A DNA stretch of 64,000 nucleotides from Peteryoungia algae (GCF_030369675.1 NZ_CP128477.1:2770001-2834000), one strand, 5' to 3'; shown: positions 45,126-54,435, numbered from the stretch's first letter. A program made the numbers and translations. Notes: generated by a model from the letters alone, not told the origin.

Positions 45126-46144
45126 ACATTCGCCTCGACACGGTCGTCAAGACCTTCGAAACCTTCCGCGCCGTGCATGGCGTCTCGCTCGACATCAAGA
45201 GCGGCGAACTGGTGGCATTGCTCGGTCCCTCGGGTTCCGGCAAGACGACCATTTTGCGCATGGTGGCCGGCCTGGAATTCGCCGATGGTGGCCAGATCCA
45301 TTTTGGCGAAGAGAATGCGACGGACATTCCAGTGCGCGACCGCGGCGTCGGCTTCGTCTTCCAGCATTATGCGCTCTTCCCGCACATGACGGTGGCGGAA
45401 AACATCGCCTTCGGCATGAAGGTATCGAAGGTCAAGCGGTCAACCGCCGACATCGACAAGCGCGTCGATGAACTGCTGGCCCTCGTGCAGCTTGCCGGTT
45501 TGGGTGAGCGCTTCCCGGGCCAGATCTCCGGCGGCCAGCGGCAGCGCGTGGCACTTGCCCGGGCACTCGCCGTCGATCCGCGCGTTCTGCTGCTCGACGA
45601 GCCCTTCGGCGCGCTGGACGCCAATGTCCGTCGCGACCTGCGCCGCTGGTTGCGCTCCATCCATGACGAGCTTGGCATCACCACCCTCTTCGTCACCCAT
45701 GACCAGGAAGAGGCCCTCGACCTCGCCGATCGCGTGGTCATCCTCGACAAGGGCAAGATCGTTCAGCAGGGCACGCCGGAAGAGGTCTGCCGCCAGCCCG
45801 CCAATGCCTTCGTGATGCGTTTCCTCGGCGACACAAACGCACTGAAAGCCACGGTTGCGGCTGGCAAGGCAAAGGTCGATGCCATGGTTTATGCGGCCGA
45901 CGGCCTGCATGATGGGCCGGCGGAACTTCTGTTTCGTCCGACCGACGTCGAATGGAGCAACGACCCTTCCAAAGGTGTGGGCGCAACCATTCTGCGCGTC
46001 CTCGACCGTCCGGGCTCGAAACGGGTACTGTCCAGGACCACCGACGGGACCGTCATCGAATTCGACGTCGCGCCGGAATTTTCAGCCACGATGGGCCAGT
46101 CGGGCTTCATCGAGATCCTGCGACCACGACTTTTTCAAGATTGA
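45122..46144 (+). CDS. cysA: Sulfate ABC transporter ATP-binding protein CysA
   Basis: A 340-residue ATPase of the sulfate/thiosulfate importer. Walker A is GPSGSGKTT (about 34-42), the ABC signature is ISGGQRQRVALARAL (about 136-150), Walker B LLLDEPFGALD (about 157-167), and the H loop is at THDQEEALDLADR. A C-terminal TOBE-type regulatory domain fills 240-340. GTG start at 45122. A strong inverted repeat follows (46156-46180). Confidence 0.97.
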   Translation: MNIRLDTVVKTFETFRAVHGVSLDIKSGELVALLGPSGSGKTTILRMVAGLEFADGGQIHFGEENATDIPVRDRGVGFVFQHYALFPHMTVAENIAFGMKVSKVKRSTADIDKRVDELLALVQLAGLGERFPGQISGGQRQRVALARALAVDPRVLLLDEPFGALDANVRRDLRRWLRSIHDELGITTLFVTHDQEEALDLADRVVILDKGKIVQQGTPEEVCRQPANAFVMRFLGDTNALKATVAAGKAKVDAMVYAADGLHDGPAELLFRPTDVEWSNDPSKGVGATILRVLDRPGSKRVLSRTTDGTVIEFDVAPEFSATMGQSGFIEILRPRLFQD

Positions 46145-46155
46145 GACGCTGACCG

Positions 46156-46180
46156 GACCGGAAGCGATCAGCTTCCGGTC
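46156..46180. terminator. Bidirectional hairpin between cysA and tlpA with the tlpA stop codon in its loop
   Basis: A perfect 10-bp stem (GACCGGAAGC/GCTTCCGGTC) surrounds a 5-nt loop at 46166-46170, and the tlpA stop codon (46168-46170) is inside that loop. It lies 11 bp past the cysA stop. No U run follows on either strand, so it may protect 3' ends or slow polymerase rather than terminate fully. Confidence 0.55.
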
Positions 46181-46833
46181 GCTGCCGCCGTCACCAGCGC
46201 CTTGGCATCCGCACCGTCCCAGGCCGCGGGACCGTTCATGCTGCCGAGCAGACACCCCTTGCCATCGACGAGCAGCGTGACGGGCAGGCCGAAGGCGAGA
46301 CCTTCGCGCTTCAACTGGTTGAAGACCCCCATCGAGGCATCGCGGTAGAGCCCAAGCTGATCGACGCCGGTCTCTTCAAGGAAGGTCTGCGGCTTCTCGA
46401 CATCGCCCGTATCGATATTGATCGCGAGCACCTGGAAGGCATCGCCACCGGCGGCCTCCTGCAGGTTGTTGAGCGCCGGCATTTCTTCGCGGCAGGGCAC
46501 GCACCAGGTGGCCCAGAGATTTATGAGAACCGTCTTGTCGGCGAAGTTTGCCATGGTCATGGGCGCACCGGCCTTGTCCTGGAAGGTGAGCCCCTGGATG
46601 AGCTTCGGCTCGCTGACGGGGATCATCGCAGCGACATCGCCCTTCAGATAGGGGGTCAGGGTCTCTGCCCTGGCGACGGAACCCTCGCATTGCGCGGCAT
46701 CTGCAGTCTCCACGGCATTGCCAGACATGGTCTGCTTCACGTATACCGCAGCCGCGCCGGCGACGATGCCGGCCACCGCCGCGATCGCAACCAGCTTGGT
46801 GGGGAAGAGACGCTCAGGTCTTTTTTCTGTCAT
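46168..46833 (-). CDS. tlpA: TlpA family thiol:disulfide interchange protein
   Basis: A 221-residue membrane-anchored periplasmic thioredoxin-like protein. A single N-terminal helix (about 14-34) anchors it. The redox motif is CVPC in [18 protein letters not shown], and the cis-proline is in [15 protein letters not shown]. TlpA-type proteins reduce disulfides for cytochrome c oxidase assembly. The ATG at 46831-46833 has GGAG upstream; another in-frame ATG at 46852-46854 is less likely. The start is only 24 bp from that of divergent argH. Confidence 0.93.
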   Translation of the reverse strand: MTEKRPERLFPTKLVAIAAVAGIVAGAAAVYVKQTMSGNAVETADAAQCEGSVARAETLTPYLKGDVAAMIPVSEPKLIQGLTFQDKAGAPMTMANFADKTVLINLWATWCVPCREEMPALNNLQEAAGGDAFQVLAINIDTGDVEKPQTFLEETGVDQLGLYRDASMGVFNQLKREGLAFGLPVTLLVDGKGCLLGSMNGPAAWDGADAKALVTAAATGS

Positions 46834-46857
46834 GTCATTCTCCAGGACGGGCATTCC

Positions 46858-48261
46858 ATGGCCGAGGCAACCAAAGACACCAAATCCTCCAACCAGATGT
46901 GGGGCGGTCGCTTCGCCTCCGGCCCGTCGGCCATCATGGAGGAGATAAATGCCTCCATCGGTTTCGACAAGAAGCTTTACGCCCAGGACATCCGCGGCTC
47001 AAAGGCGCATGCGACCATGCTGGCGCACCAAGGCATTATCTCGGCCGAAGATAAAGACAAGATCCTTCACGGCCTGGACACGATCCTGTCAGAGATTGAA
47101 AGCGGAAGCTTCACCTTCTCGCGCAAGCTCGAAGACATCCATATGAACATCGAGGCGCGCCTTGCCGACCTGATCGGCCCGGCCGCCGGTCGCCTGCATA
47201 CCGCCCGCTCGCGCAATGATCAGGTGGCGCTCGACTTCCGCCTCTGGGTCAAGGAAGAACTGCAGAAGACCGAAGCAGCCTTGTCCGGCCTGATCGCAGC
47301 CTTCCTCGACCGCGCCGAAGAACATGCCGACACGGTCATGCCAGGCTTCACCCATCTCCAGACGGCCCAGCCGGTGACCTTCGGTCATCACTGCATGGCC
47401 TATGTCGAGATGTTCGGCCGCGACCGTCAGCGCGTGCGCCACGCGATCGAACACCTGGATGAAAGCCCGATCGGGGCTGCGGCACTCGCCGGCACCGGTT
47501 ATCCGATCGACCGCCACATGACGGCGGCCGCACTCGGCTTCCGCGAACCGACCCGCAATTCGATCGACACGGTCTCCGACCGCGACTTTGCGCTGGAATT
47601 CCTCTCGATCGCCTCGATTGCCGCCGTGCACCTGTCGCGGCTTGCCGAAGAGATCGTCATCTGGTCGACGCCGCAATTCGGCTTCATCCGCCTGTCGGAC
47701 GCCTTCTCGACCGGCTCCTCGATCATGCCGCAGAAGAAGAACCCGGATGCGGCCGAACTGGTGCGCGCCAAAACCGGCCGCATCAACGGCTCGCTGATTG
47801 CGCTGCTGACCGTCATGAAGGGCCTGCCGCTTGCCTATTCCAAGGACATGCAGGAAGACAAGGAACAGGTCTTCGACGCGGCTGAAAGCCTGGAACTGGC
47901 GATTGCCGCCATGACCGGCATGGTCACCGACATGACGATCCGCACCGACCGCATGAAGGCTGCCGCCGGCACCGGTTATTCGACGGCAACCGACCTCGCC
48001 GACTGGCTGGTGCGCGAAGCCGGCCTTCCCTTCCGCGATGCCCATCATGTGACCGGCAATGCGGTCGCGCTGGCCGAGAAGAAGGGCTGCGATCTGGCCG
48101 AGCTTTCGCTGGACGAACTGCAGGGCATCAACGCGGCAATCACCGCGGATGTCTTCAATGTCTTGACCGTGGAAGCCTCGGTTGCCAGCCGCAAGAGCTT
48201 TGGCGGCACGGCGCCTTCGGAAGTGCGCAAGCAGATCTCCTGGTGGCGGGCGCGCAACTGA
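46858..48261 (+). CDS. argH: Argininosuccinate lyase
   Basis: A 467-residue enzyme that splits argininosuccinate into arginine and fumarate, the last step of arginine synthesis. MWGGRF (14-19), [15 protein letters not shown] (about 112-126), [20 protein letters not shown] (about 160-179) and the fumarase-superfamily signature [12 protein letters not shown] (about 285-296) are visible; the flexible loop serine is in that signature. ATG at 46858 with AGGACGGG upstream. Strong terminator at 48294-48318. Confidence 0.98.
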   Translation: MAEATKDTKSSNQMWGGRFASGPSAIMEEINASIGFDKKLYAQDIRGSKAHATMLAHQGIISAEDKDKILHGLDTILSEIESGSFTFSRKLEDIHMNIEARLADLIGPAAGRLHTARSRNDQVALDFRLWVKEELQKTEAALSGLIAAFLDRAEEHADTVMPGFTHLQTAQPVTFGHHCMAYVEMFGRDRQRVRHAIEHLDESPIGAAALAGTGYPIDRHMTAAALGFREPTRNSIDTVSDRDFALEFLSIASIAAVHLSRLAEEIVIWSTPQFGFIRLSDAFSTGSSIMPQKKNPDAAELVRAKTGRINGSLIALLTVMKGLPLAYSKDMQEDKEQVFDAAESLELAIAAMTGMVTDMTIRTDRMKAAAGTGYSTATDLADWLVREAGLPFRDAHHVTGNAVALAEKKGCDLAELSLDELQGINAAITADVFNVLTVEASVASRKSFGGTAPSEVRKQISWWRARN

Positions 48262-48293
48262 TCACCCGCACTTGCGGGACACATCACGACAAG

Positions 48294-48318
48294 AGGGGTG
48301 CACAAGCGCCCCTTTTTT
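48294..48318 (+). terminator. Rho-independent terminator of argH
   Basis: An 8-bp RNA stem (AGGGGUGC/GCGCCCCU with one U-G pair), 4-nt loop and five T residues after the stem, 33 bp past the stop. A smaller CCCGC/GCGGG hairpin lies at 48265-48278. Confidence 0.85.
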
Positions 48319-48358
48319 CGCTAGAGCCTAGAACAACAACATTTCTATGGACCGGGTC

Positions 48359-48547
48359 ATGGTGAATTCGCTGAAACGCACGACGCTCACGCTCTCTCTT
48401 GTGCTGGCCGCCTCGCTGGCCCTGTCCGCCTGCGGCCGCAAGGGCGATCTCGACCCGCCGAGCACGCCGGTCGACCAGCAGAACAAGCGCGGTGTCGAGG
48501 CAGAAAAGACCCCCGACACCCCCTTCCTCCTCGATCCGCTTCTTTGA
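48359..48547 (+). CDS. lptM: LPS translocon maturation chaperone LptM (YifL-type lipoprotein)
   Basis: A 62-residue lipoprotein. The signal peptide MVNSLKRTTLTLSLVLAAS ends in the lipobox LSAC with the lipidated cysteine at residue 25, followed by GRKGDLDPP, the conserved sequence of the LptM (YifL) family found upstream of lysA. LptM helps the LptD LPS transporter mature in E. coli. Two starts are possible (48347 and 48359); I prefer 48359 because a GGACCGGG sequence lies just before it. lysA follows 13 bp later. Confidence 0.88.
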   Translation: MVNSLKRTTLTLSLVLAASLALSACGRKGDLDPPSTPVDQQNKRGVEAEKTPDTPFLLDPLL

Positions 48548-48560
48548 CAGGGCTGAACCC

Positions 48561-49829
48561 GTGAACCACTTCGAGTATCGCGACGGCGTCCTCTACGCCG
48601 AGGGCGTGGCCATTCCCGAGATTGCCCGTGCCGTCGGCACACCCTTCTACTGCTATTCGACCGCGACGCTGGAGCGCCACTACAAGGTCTTCTCCAAGGC
48701 TTTCGACGGGGTCGACGCCCTCGTCTGCTATGCGATGAAGGCCAATTCCAACCAGGCCGTCCTGAAGACGCTGGGTCGCCTCGGCGCCGGCGTGGACGTG
48801 GTCTCGGAAGGCGAACTCCGCCGCGCGCTGGCCGCCGGCATTCCGGCAAGCCGCATCATGTTCTCCGGCGTCGGCAAGACACCGAGCGAGATGGATTTGG
48901 CCCTCGAAGCCGGAATCTACTGCTTCAACATCGAGAGCGAGCCGGAACTGGAAGTGCTGAACCAGCGCGCCATCAAGGCCGGCAAGGAGGCGCATGTGTC
49001 CTTCCGCGTCAATCCGGATGTCGACGCCAAGACCCATGCGAAGATCTCGACGGGCAAGAAGGAAAACAAGTTCGGCATTTCCTTCGAGCGCGCCCGTGCC
49101 GTTTACGCCCGTGCCGCGAGCCTGGAAGGCATTCAGGTAACCGGTATCGACATGCATATCGGCAGCCAGATCACCGATCTGCAACCCTTCGAGGACGCCT
49201 TCGGCCTGTTGCGTGAACTGGTAGAAACGCTGCGTGGCGACGGTCATACGATCGAACACGTCGACGTCGGCGGTGGCCTCGGCATTCCCTACAAGGACGA
49301 CAACAATCCGCCGCCTGAGCCGGACGCCTATGCCCGGATCGTCAAGGACCAGCTGTCGAGCCTGAATTGCCGGATCGTCACCGAGCCCGGCCGCCTGATC
49401 GTCGGCAATGCCGGCATTCTGGTGACCGAGGTCATTTACGTGAAGGACGGCGGCGACAAGACCTTCGTCATCGTCGACGGCGCGATGAACGACCTGATCC
49501 GCCCGACGCTTTACGAGGCCTATCACGAGATCAAGCCTGTGGTGATTTCGGCAGCGAATGCCCCGCGCATCAAGGCTGATGTCGTGGGGCCCGTCTGCGA
49601 GACCGGCGATTATCTGGCACTCGACCGGGAGATGGCCATGCCGAAGCCGGGCGATCTGATCGCGGTGGGCTCCGCTGGCGCCTATGGCGCCGTGCAGGCT
49701 GGCACCTACAACACCCGCCGGCTGGTGCCGGAGGTGCTGGTCAACGGCAACGACTTTCACGTGATTCGCCCGCGCCCGAGCTATGACGATCTGATCGCGC
49801 TCGATTCGGTGCCGGACTGGCTGGCCTGA
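48561..49829 (+). CDS. lysA: Diaminopimelate decarboxylase
   Basis: A 422-residue PLP enzyme that converts meso-diaminopimelate to lysine. The PLP lysine lies in VCYAMKANSNQAVL (about Lys57); the phosphate-binding HIGSQITDLQPF and VDVGGGLGIPYK, and the EPGRLIVGNAG motif, are present; the C-terminal VGPVCETGDYLALDRE and SAGAYGAVQAGTYN complete the active site. GTG start at 48561, immediately after lptM; no closer ATG exists. lysC at 9-10 kb starts the same pathway. Confidence 0.97.
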   Translation: MNHFEYRDGVLYAEGVAIPEIARAVGTPFYCYSTATLERHYKVFSKAFDGVDALVCYAMKANSNQAVLKTLGRLGAGVDVVSEGELRRALAAGIPASRIMFSGVGKTPSEMDLALEAGIYCFNIESEPELEVLNQRAIKAGKEAHVSFRVNPDVDAKTHAKISTGKKENKFGISFERARAVYARAASLEGIQVTGIDMHIGSQITDLQPFEDAFGLLRELVETLRGDGHTIEHVDVGGGLGIPYKDDNNPPPEPDAYARIVKDQLSSLNCRIVTEPGRLIVGNAGILVTEVIYVKDGGDKTFVIVDGAMNDLIRPTLYEAYHEIKPVVISAANAPRIKADVVGPVCETGDYLALDREMAMPKPGDLIAVGSAGAYGAVQAGTYNTRRLVPEVLVNGNDFHVIRPRPSYDDLIALDSVPDWLA

Positions 49830-49963
49830 TCCATTCACAATTCGGCGATGAGGCGGGAAAAACTCCTGCCTCGTCCCGGCCGCCCTCGTCTTCGCCACAA
49901 AGACTGCTATCTTCGAGAACAATCCGCCGTGCCTGACGCGTGGCGAACTCGGAGACCAGACGG

Positions 49964-52603
49964 ATGAGCTCTTCCCGCCCGGCCGGCCACAGGAAAGGCG
50001 CCTTCAAGGACGACCCGGCGCTCGCACGTCGCGTCGGTCTCAAACGTGTGCTTGCCCGCTCCGTGCTGTTTGCCGAGCGCCTGCTGCCGCTCTTCTTGCC
50101 GGTCGCAGGCACCGCCGCCCTCTTCGTCTCGCTCGCCTGGTTCGGTGTCTACCGCGAAGTGCCTGACATCCTTCGCCTCGCGATCGTCTTCATCCTCGTC
50201 TTTGCCTTCGTCGGCTCGTTCCTGCCCTTCCTGAAGCTCAGGCTGCCGAGCATCTCCGAGGCCGACCGGCTGCTCGAAGAGCGCAACGGCCTTGCCCACC
50301 AGCCGGTAGCGGTGCAGGACGACCAGATCGCGTCCGACACGCCCTTTGCCCGCGCGCTCTGGCAGGAACACCAGCGACGCATGGCCGAGCGGATTGCAGC
50401 CCTCGACGCCGGCCTGCCGCAGCCGGACATCGCCCGCCACGACCGTTACGCGTTGCGCGCCGTGCCGGCGCTGCTCTTCGTCACGGCTCTCGCCTATTCC
50501 GGCTCCAACGGTGCCGGCTCCATCGCCGATGCCTTCCGACAGCATGTGCCGGAGAGCGAGGCGCCATCGATCCGCATCGACGCCTGGATCACGCCGCCGA
50601 GTTATACCGGCCAGCCGCCGGTCTTTCTTTCGGGCCTCGGCACACAGGACACGGCCGGCGTCACCGTACCGCAGAAATCCAAGGTCACTGTCCGCATCAG
50701 CGGCGGAGTTTCCGACGAGAAGGTTCTCTTTGTTCAGCAGTCGGACGGCACAGTCCTCGACGTGGCGGAGAAGGACGATGCGGCCGGTACGCTCACGGCC
50801 GGCTCCGAGATGGACGCCAGCAGCCAGACGACCGTCCCGACCCCACCACCAGCGCCGGCGCCCAGCGCTTCCATGACGGCGCGCACCCATGAGCTGGAAC
50901 TTGCGGAAGCGGGCGAACTGCGCGTCGCCGACCGCCTCTGGACGATTGGCGTTACGCCGGACAAGGCCCCCGAGATCGCTTTCGACGGCGTGCCGCGCCG
51001 CGCGATCAATGGCGCGCTCGAAATCGCCTTCATCGCCAGGGACGATTACGGCCTGCAGAAGGCGCATGCCGAGATCGTGCCGGTCGAGGAGCAGCCGGGT
51101 GCCACACCGCTCTACCCCCTGCCCGAATACAAGCTCGACCTGCCGCGGCACAATGCCCGCGACACCAAGGGGGTTGCGAGCCGCAACATCACCGAACACC
51201 CGCTCGCCGGCCAGATGGTGGAGATCACGCTTGTTGCAACAGACGGCGCCGGTCAGACGGGCCGCAGCGAGCCGATCGAGATGCAACTGCCCGCGCGCAA
51301 CTTCAGCGAACCGCTCGCGGCCTCGGTCGCGGAACAGCGGCAGGTCTTTGCGCTCGATACCCGTCAGATGCCGCGGGCGATCGCCTTCAACGAGGCACTG
51401 GTCCTGCGCGCCGACGAGACCATCCCCGACCTCGGCAACTTCATCGCGCTCGAAAGTGCGCGGGCGCGCATGAACATGGCACGCGGCGAAGAACGGCTGA
51501 AGGACACGGCGGACTATCTCTGGGAAATCGCACTCGGCATCGAGGACGGCGATCTGTCGCTTGCCGAACGCCGGCTGCGGGACGCCCAGCAGGCCCTGTC
51601 CGAAGCGTTGGAGAATGGTGCCTCCGACGAGGAGATCCAGCGGCTGATGGCAGAGCTGCGCAACGCGATGCAGGAATTTCTTCAGGCGCTGGCCGAGCGC
51701 ATGCCCAACCAGCAGGGCGAACCGCAGCAGAATGCCCAAAACATGCTGCGCCAGCAGGATCTCGACAACATGCTCGACCAGCTGGAAAACCTCGCCCGCT
51801 CCGGCAATCGCGACGAGGCCCAGCAGCTGTTGTCCGAACTGCAGCGCATGATGAACAACCTGCAGGCCGGCCGGCCGCAGCAGGGCCAGCAGCAGCAGAG
51901 CAGCGAGGCCCGTCGCCAGATCGACAAGCTCGGCGAGATCATGCAGCAGCAGCAGCGGCTGATGGACGAGACCTTCCGCCTCGATCAGGCACTGCGCGAC
52001 CGCATGCAGCGCGGCGATCCGCAGCAGGGTGAAGAGGGCGCGGAAGGCCAGCAGCAACAGGGCGAGCAGGGTCAGCAGAACCTCGACGGCATGACCGCCG
52101 AGCAGCTGCGCGAAGCTCTGCGGCAGCTGCGCGAACAACAGGACCAACTCGGCCAGCAGCTCGGCGACTTGCAGGAAGGCCTCAAGGGCCTCGGCATGGA
52201 ACCGGGTCCGGGCTTCGGCGAGGCACAAGGGGAAATGCAGGGCGCCGGCGAAGCGCTGGGCCAGGGCCAGGGTGGCCCGGCCGTCGAGGGCCAGGGACGC
52301 GCCATGGAGGCGCTCCGCCAGGGCGCCCGCGACATGATGAACCAGATGATGCAGGCGCAGCACGGCCAAGGTGGCCAGGGCCCGCAAATGGGTCAGGGCC
52401 AGGGCAACCAGGACGGCCGCGACCCGCTCGGTCGTCCACGCGCCACGAGCGGCCCCGACTTCGGCGAACAGGTCAAGGTTCCCGACGAGATCGACGTCCA
52501 GCGCGCCCGCGAGATCCTTGAAGCCATTCGCGAGAAGCTCGGCGAGAACACGAGCCCCGAGATCGAACGGCGCTACCTGGAACGGCTGCTCGACATCCAG
52601 TGA
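49964..52603 (+). CDS. TIGR02302 family large membrane protein
   Basis: An 879-residue protein of the alphaproteobacterial TIGR02302 (DUF4175-related) family. Two membrane helices lie at about 40-60 and 62-85 and a third at about 160-178; the next 380 residues are extracytoplasmic and probably beta-rich (SIRIDAWITPPSYTGQPPVFLSG). A helical middle part follows (about 490-580), then a striking low-complexity region rich in Gln and Gly from about 570 to 800 (repeated QQG, GQG and QGQG units). The last 50 residues are ordered again (VPDEIDVQRAREILEAIREKL). Function unknown. The ATG at 49964 has GGAG upstream. It is not in an operon with lysA, 134 bp upstream. Confidence 0.9.
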   Translation: MSSSRPAGHRKGAFKDDPALARRVGLKRVLARSVLFAERLLPLFLPVAGTAALFVSLAWFGVYREVPDILRLAIVFILVFAFVGSFLPFLKLRLPSISEADRLLEERNGLAHQPVAVQDDQIASDTPFARALWQEHQRRMAERIAALDAGLPQPDIARHDRYALRAVPALLFVTALAYSGSNGAGSIADAFRQHVPESEAPSIRIDAWITPPSYTGQPPVFLSGLGTQDTAGVTVPQKSKVTVRISGGVSDEKVLFVQQSDGTVLDVAEKDDAAGTLTAGSEMDASSQTTVPTPPPAPAPSASMTARTHELELAEAGELRVADRLWTIGVTPDKAPEIAFDGVPRRAINGALEIAFIARDDYGLQKAHAEIVPVEEQPGATPLYPLPEYKLDLPRHNARDTKGVASRNITEHPLAGQMVEITLVATDGAGQTGRSEPIEMQLPARNFSEPLAASVAEQRQVFALDTRQMPRAIAFNEALVLRADETIPDLGNFIALESARARMNMARGEERLKDTADYLWEIALGIEDGDLSLAERRLRDAQQALSEALENGASDEEIQRLMAELRNAMQEFLQALAERMPNQQGEPQQNAQNMLRQQDLDNMLDQLENLARSGNRDEAQQLLSELQRMMNNLQAGRPQQGQQQQSSEARRQIDKLGEIMQQQQRLMDETFRLDQALRDRMQRGDPQQGEEGAEGQQQQGEQGQQNLDGMTAEQLREALRQLREQQDQLGQQLGDLQEGLKGLGMEPGPGFGEAQGEMQGAGEALGQGQGGPAVEGQGRAMEALRQGARDMMNQMMQAQHGQGGQGPQMGQGQGNQDGRDPLGRPRATSGPDFGEQVKVPDEIDVQRAREILEAIREKLGENTSPEIERRYLERLLDIQ

Positions 52604-52621
52604 GGCCTGAGGCCTCACTGG
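52597..52621. terminator. Perfect hairpin overlapping the TIGR02302 stop codon
   Basis: An 11-bp stem (CCAGTGAGGCC/GGCCTCACTGG) with loop TGA spans the end of the TIGR02302 gene; its stop codon is in the left arm. There is no U run on either strand. It lies between convergent genes and probably forms the 3' end of both transcripts. Confidence 0.6.
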
Positions 52622-52636
52622 AGCGACGGCGCCAAG

Positions 52637-53359
52637 TCACCAGGGTGTCACGCCGTCCGGCTCGTGAAAGCCTCCCGATCCGCCCCTCTGGCCCAGGGCG
52701 AACAGCACGGGAAGCCTTGCCCCCTCTTCGGGCGTCATGAAGCCTTGGCCGGTCAGATCCGTCTTCACGAAACCCGGGCTGACGGAATTCACCGTGATCC
52801 CGGCATCCTTCAGTATTTCATGCAGCTGGATGGTCAGCATGTTGAGCGCAGCCTTCGAGGCATTGTAACCGATGAAGCGTGCAGCATAGTAGGGCGAGGT
52901 CGGATCGCTGTTGACGCAGAGCGATCCGAGCGAACTCGCCAGATTGACGATCCGCGCCGCCTGTGACTTGTGCAACAGCGGCAGCATGGCCTGCGTGACA
53001 GCAAGCGTGCCGAAGAAATTGGTCTCCATGACCCGGCGCACGGCATCGAGCGAAGCCGTATCCGGCGGGCCATCGGCGAAATCGAATATGCCGGCATTGT
53101 TGACGAGGATGTCGAGACGGCCGAATTCCTCCGCAATAGACCGAGCGGCAGAACCGATGGAAGCCTGATCGAGGAGATCGAGCGGCACGACAGAGACGGA
53201 TCGGCCGCTCCGGGCGAGATGCTCGACTTCAACGGCAAGCTTCTGCGGGTCACGCGCCGCCATGATCACATGCACACCTGAAGCGGCCAGCTGACGCGCG
53301 ATCTCCAGGCCTATCCCCTTGTTTGCACCCGTGACGAGGGCAACCGATATTTCTGTCAT
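52637..53359 (-). CDS. Short-chain dehydrogenase/reductase
   Basis: A 240-residue classical SDR oxidoreductase. NADP(H) motif TGANKGIG (10-17), NNAG at about 88-91, catalytic Ser in NLASSLGS and Tyr-x-x-x-Lys in YNASKAALN. The long frame reaches into the TetR gene on the other strand, but the ATG at 53357-53359, preceded by AAGGACC, is the evident start. It diverges from the TetR gene and is probably its target. Substrate unknown. Confidence 0.95.
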   Translation of the reverse strand: MTEISVALVTGANKGIGLEIARQLAASGVHVIMAARDPQKLAVEVEHLARSGRSVSVVPLDLLDQASIGSAARSIAEEFGRLDILVNNAGIFDFADGPPDTASLDAVRRVMETNFFGTLAVTQAMLPLLHKSQAARIVNLASSLGSLCVNSDPTSPYYAARFIGYNASKAALNMLTIQLHEILKDAGITVNSVSPGFVKTDLTGQGFMTPEEGARLPVLFALGQRGGSGGFHEPDGVTPW

Positions 53360-53398
53360 GAAAGGTCCTTCCGTTGCTGACGATGAGCCGTCATAATA

Positions 53399-53412
53399 TG
53401 AAGGATCATTCA
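53399..53412. promoter_or_regulatory. Candidate TetR operator between the SDR and TetR genes
   Basis: TGAAGGATCATTCA is symmetric at 12 of 14 positions and lies in the 69-bp gap between the divergent starts (53359 and 53429), about 40 bp from the SDR start. Position and symmetry fit an operator for autorepression and SDR control. Confidence 0.4.
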
Positions 53413-53428
53413 GTTTGAGGATTCGCAT

Positions 53429-54064
53429 TTGGCACCGGTCACGCCACAGTCGCTTTCCCCCCGGAAAAGGCCGCGTCAGGCCCGCGCGGCCGCGACCGTG
53501 GATGCGATCTACGAGGCGACCATTCAGGTTTTGCTGAGCGACGGACCACAGCGGCTGACGACCACGCGTGTGGCCGAACGCGCCGGCGTCTCGGTTGGCA
53601 CAATGTACCAGTATTTTCCGCAGAAGCGGGCCCTGATCCATGCGCTCAACGAGCGCTACCTGGACATTCTCGCAGAGAGGATCGAAGCCACCTGCCGCCA
53701 GCAGCACGGCGCGTCGGCCGGCATGATGGTCGTGGCCCTGATCGAGACCTATTGGCAGGCGAAGACGGAAAGGCCGGAGGTGACGCGTGCGCTCTACCGT
53801 TCGGTTGCCGATCTCGACAATTCTGCCCTGATCGAGAGTTTCGCCCAAAGGGTCGATTCCGCAACGACCCAAATGCTGGAAAGCGCCAGCGACAGCTGTT
53901 TTCAGGACCTGGCGCTGGTCAATCGCACGCTTGTGACGACCATCTTCGGTGCGGTGCGCAATGCTTTCGAGCGGCAACTCGCAGACCAGGAGGCAGCCGG
54001 CATCATGCAACAGCTCGCGCTCATGTGCCGCGCCTATATCGAAGCAGTGTCGGCCCCTCGGTAG
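53429..54064 (+). CDS. TetR/AcrR family transcriptional regulator
   Basis: A 211-residue repressor-type regulator. The DNA-binding domain (about 20-66) has the classical TetR sequence: DAIYEATIQVLLSDGPQRLTTTRVAERAGVSVGTMYQYFPQKRALIHAL. The C-terminal ligand-binding domain is helical and of the AcrR C-terminal type. The start is a TTG at 53429 with TTTGAGG upstream. It is divergent from the SDR gene; its ligand is unknown. Confidence 0.95.
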   Translation: MAPVTPQSLSPRKRPRQARAAATVDAIYEATIQVLLSDGPQRLTTTRVAERAGVSVGTMYQYFPQKRALIHALNERYLDILAERIEATCRQQHGASAGMMVVALIETYWQAKTERPEVTRALYRSVADLDNSALIESFAQRVDSATTQMLESASDSCFQDLALVNRTLVTTIFGAVRNAFERQLADQEAAGIMQQLALMCRAYIEAVSAPR

Positions 54065-54075
54065 GACCGGGGATT

Positions 54076-54435
54076 TCAGCCAGAGAGCGCCGAAGCCACG
54101 GCCTTGCGGATATCAGGCAGGGCGAAAGGCTTGGAGACGACATCGACGATCTTCGCCGAAAGGTCGTCGGCACGCTCGCGTTGTTCCGCATAGCCCGTCA
54201 TCAGCAGGATCTTCATCTCGGGAAATTCGGAATGGGCGCGATGGGCGAGCTCGATGCCGTCCATGACGGGCATGCGGATATCCGACAGCAAAAGATCGAA
54301 AACACCTTCCGAAAGCTTTTCCAGGCCTTCGGCGCCATCGGCGGCTTCGTGCGTTTCATGGCCGTCGAGCCGAAGCGCCCGGGCGACGAAGGAGCGCAGG
54401 GAGTCTTCGTCTTCGGTGATGAGGATTCTCGCCAT
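54076..54435 (-). CDS. cpdR: Single-domain response regulator CpdR
   Basis: A 119-residue receiver domain without an output domain. The acidic pocket is Glu8/Asp9/Glu10, the phosphorylation site Asp52 (LLLSDIRMPVMDG), with Thr80 and Lys102 as switch residues. In Caulobacter and Sinorhizobium CpdR, when unphosphorylated, is an adaptor that directs ClpXP to degrade cell-cycle regulators. The sequence (MTGYAEQRERADDL and the KPFALPDIR end) matches CpdR better than a chemotaxis CheY. It converges with the TetR gene and lies downstream of nothing else; a TTAACCAT box lies about 100 bp upstream. Confidence 0.88.
   Translation of the reverse strand: MARILITEDEDSLRSFVARALRLDGHETHEAADGAEGLEKLSEGVFDLLLSDIRMPVMDGIELAHRAHSEFPEMKILLMTGYAEQRERADDLSAKIVDVVSKPFALPDIRKAVASALSG

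Noticed and set aside
49907..52618. A 903-codon minus-strand frame opposite the TIGR02302 gene, rich in Leu and Ala
   Set aside because: The Leu-rich repeats are the antisense reading of Gln (CAG/CTG) repeats. Shadow frame.
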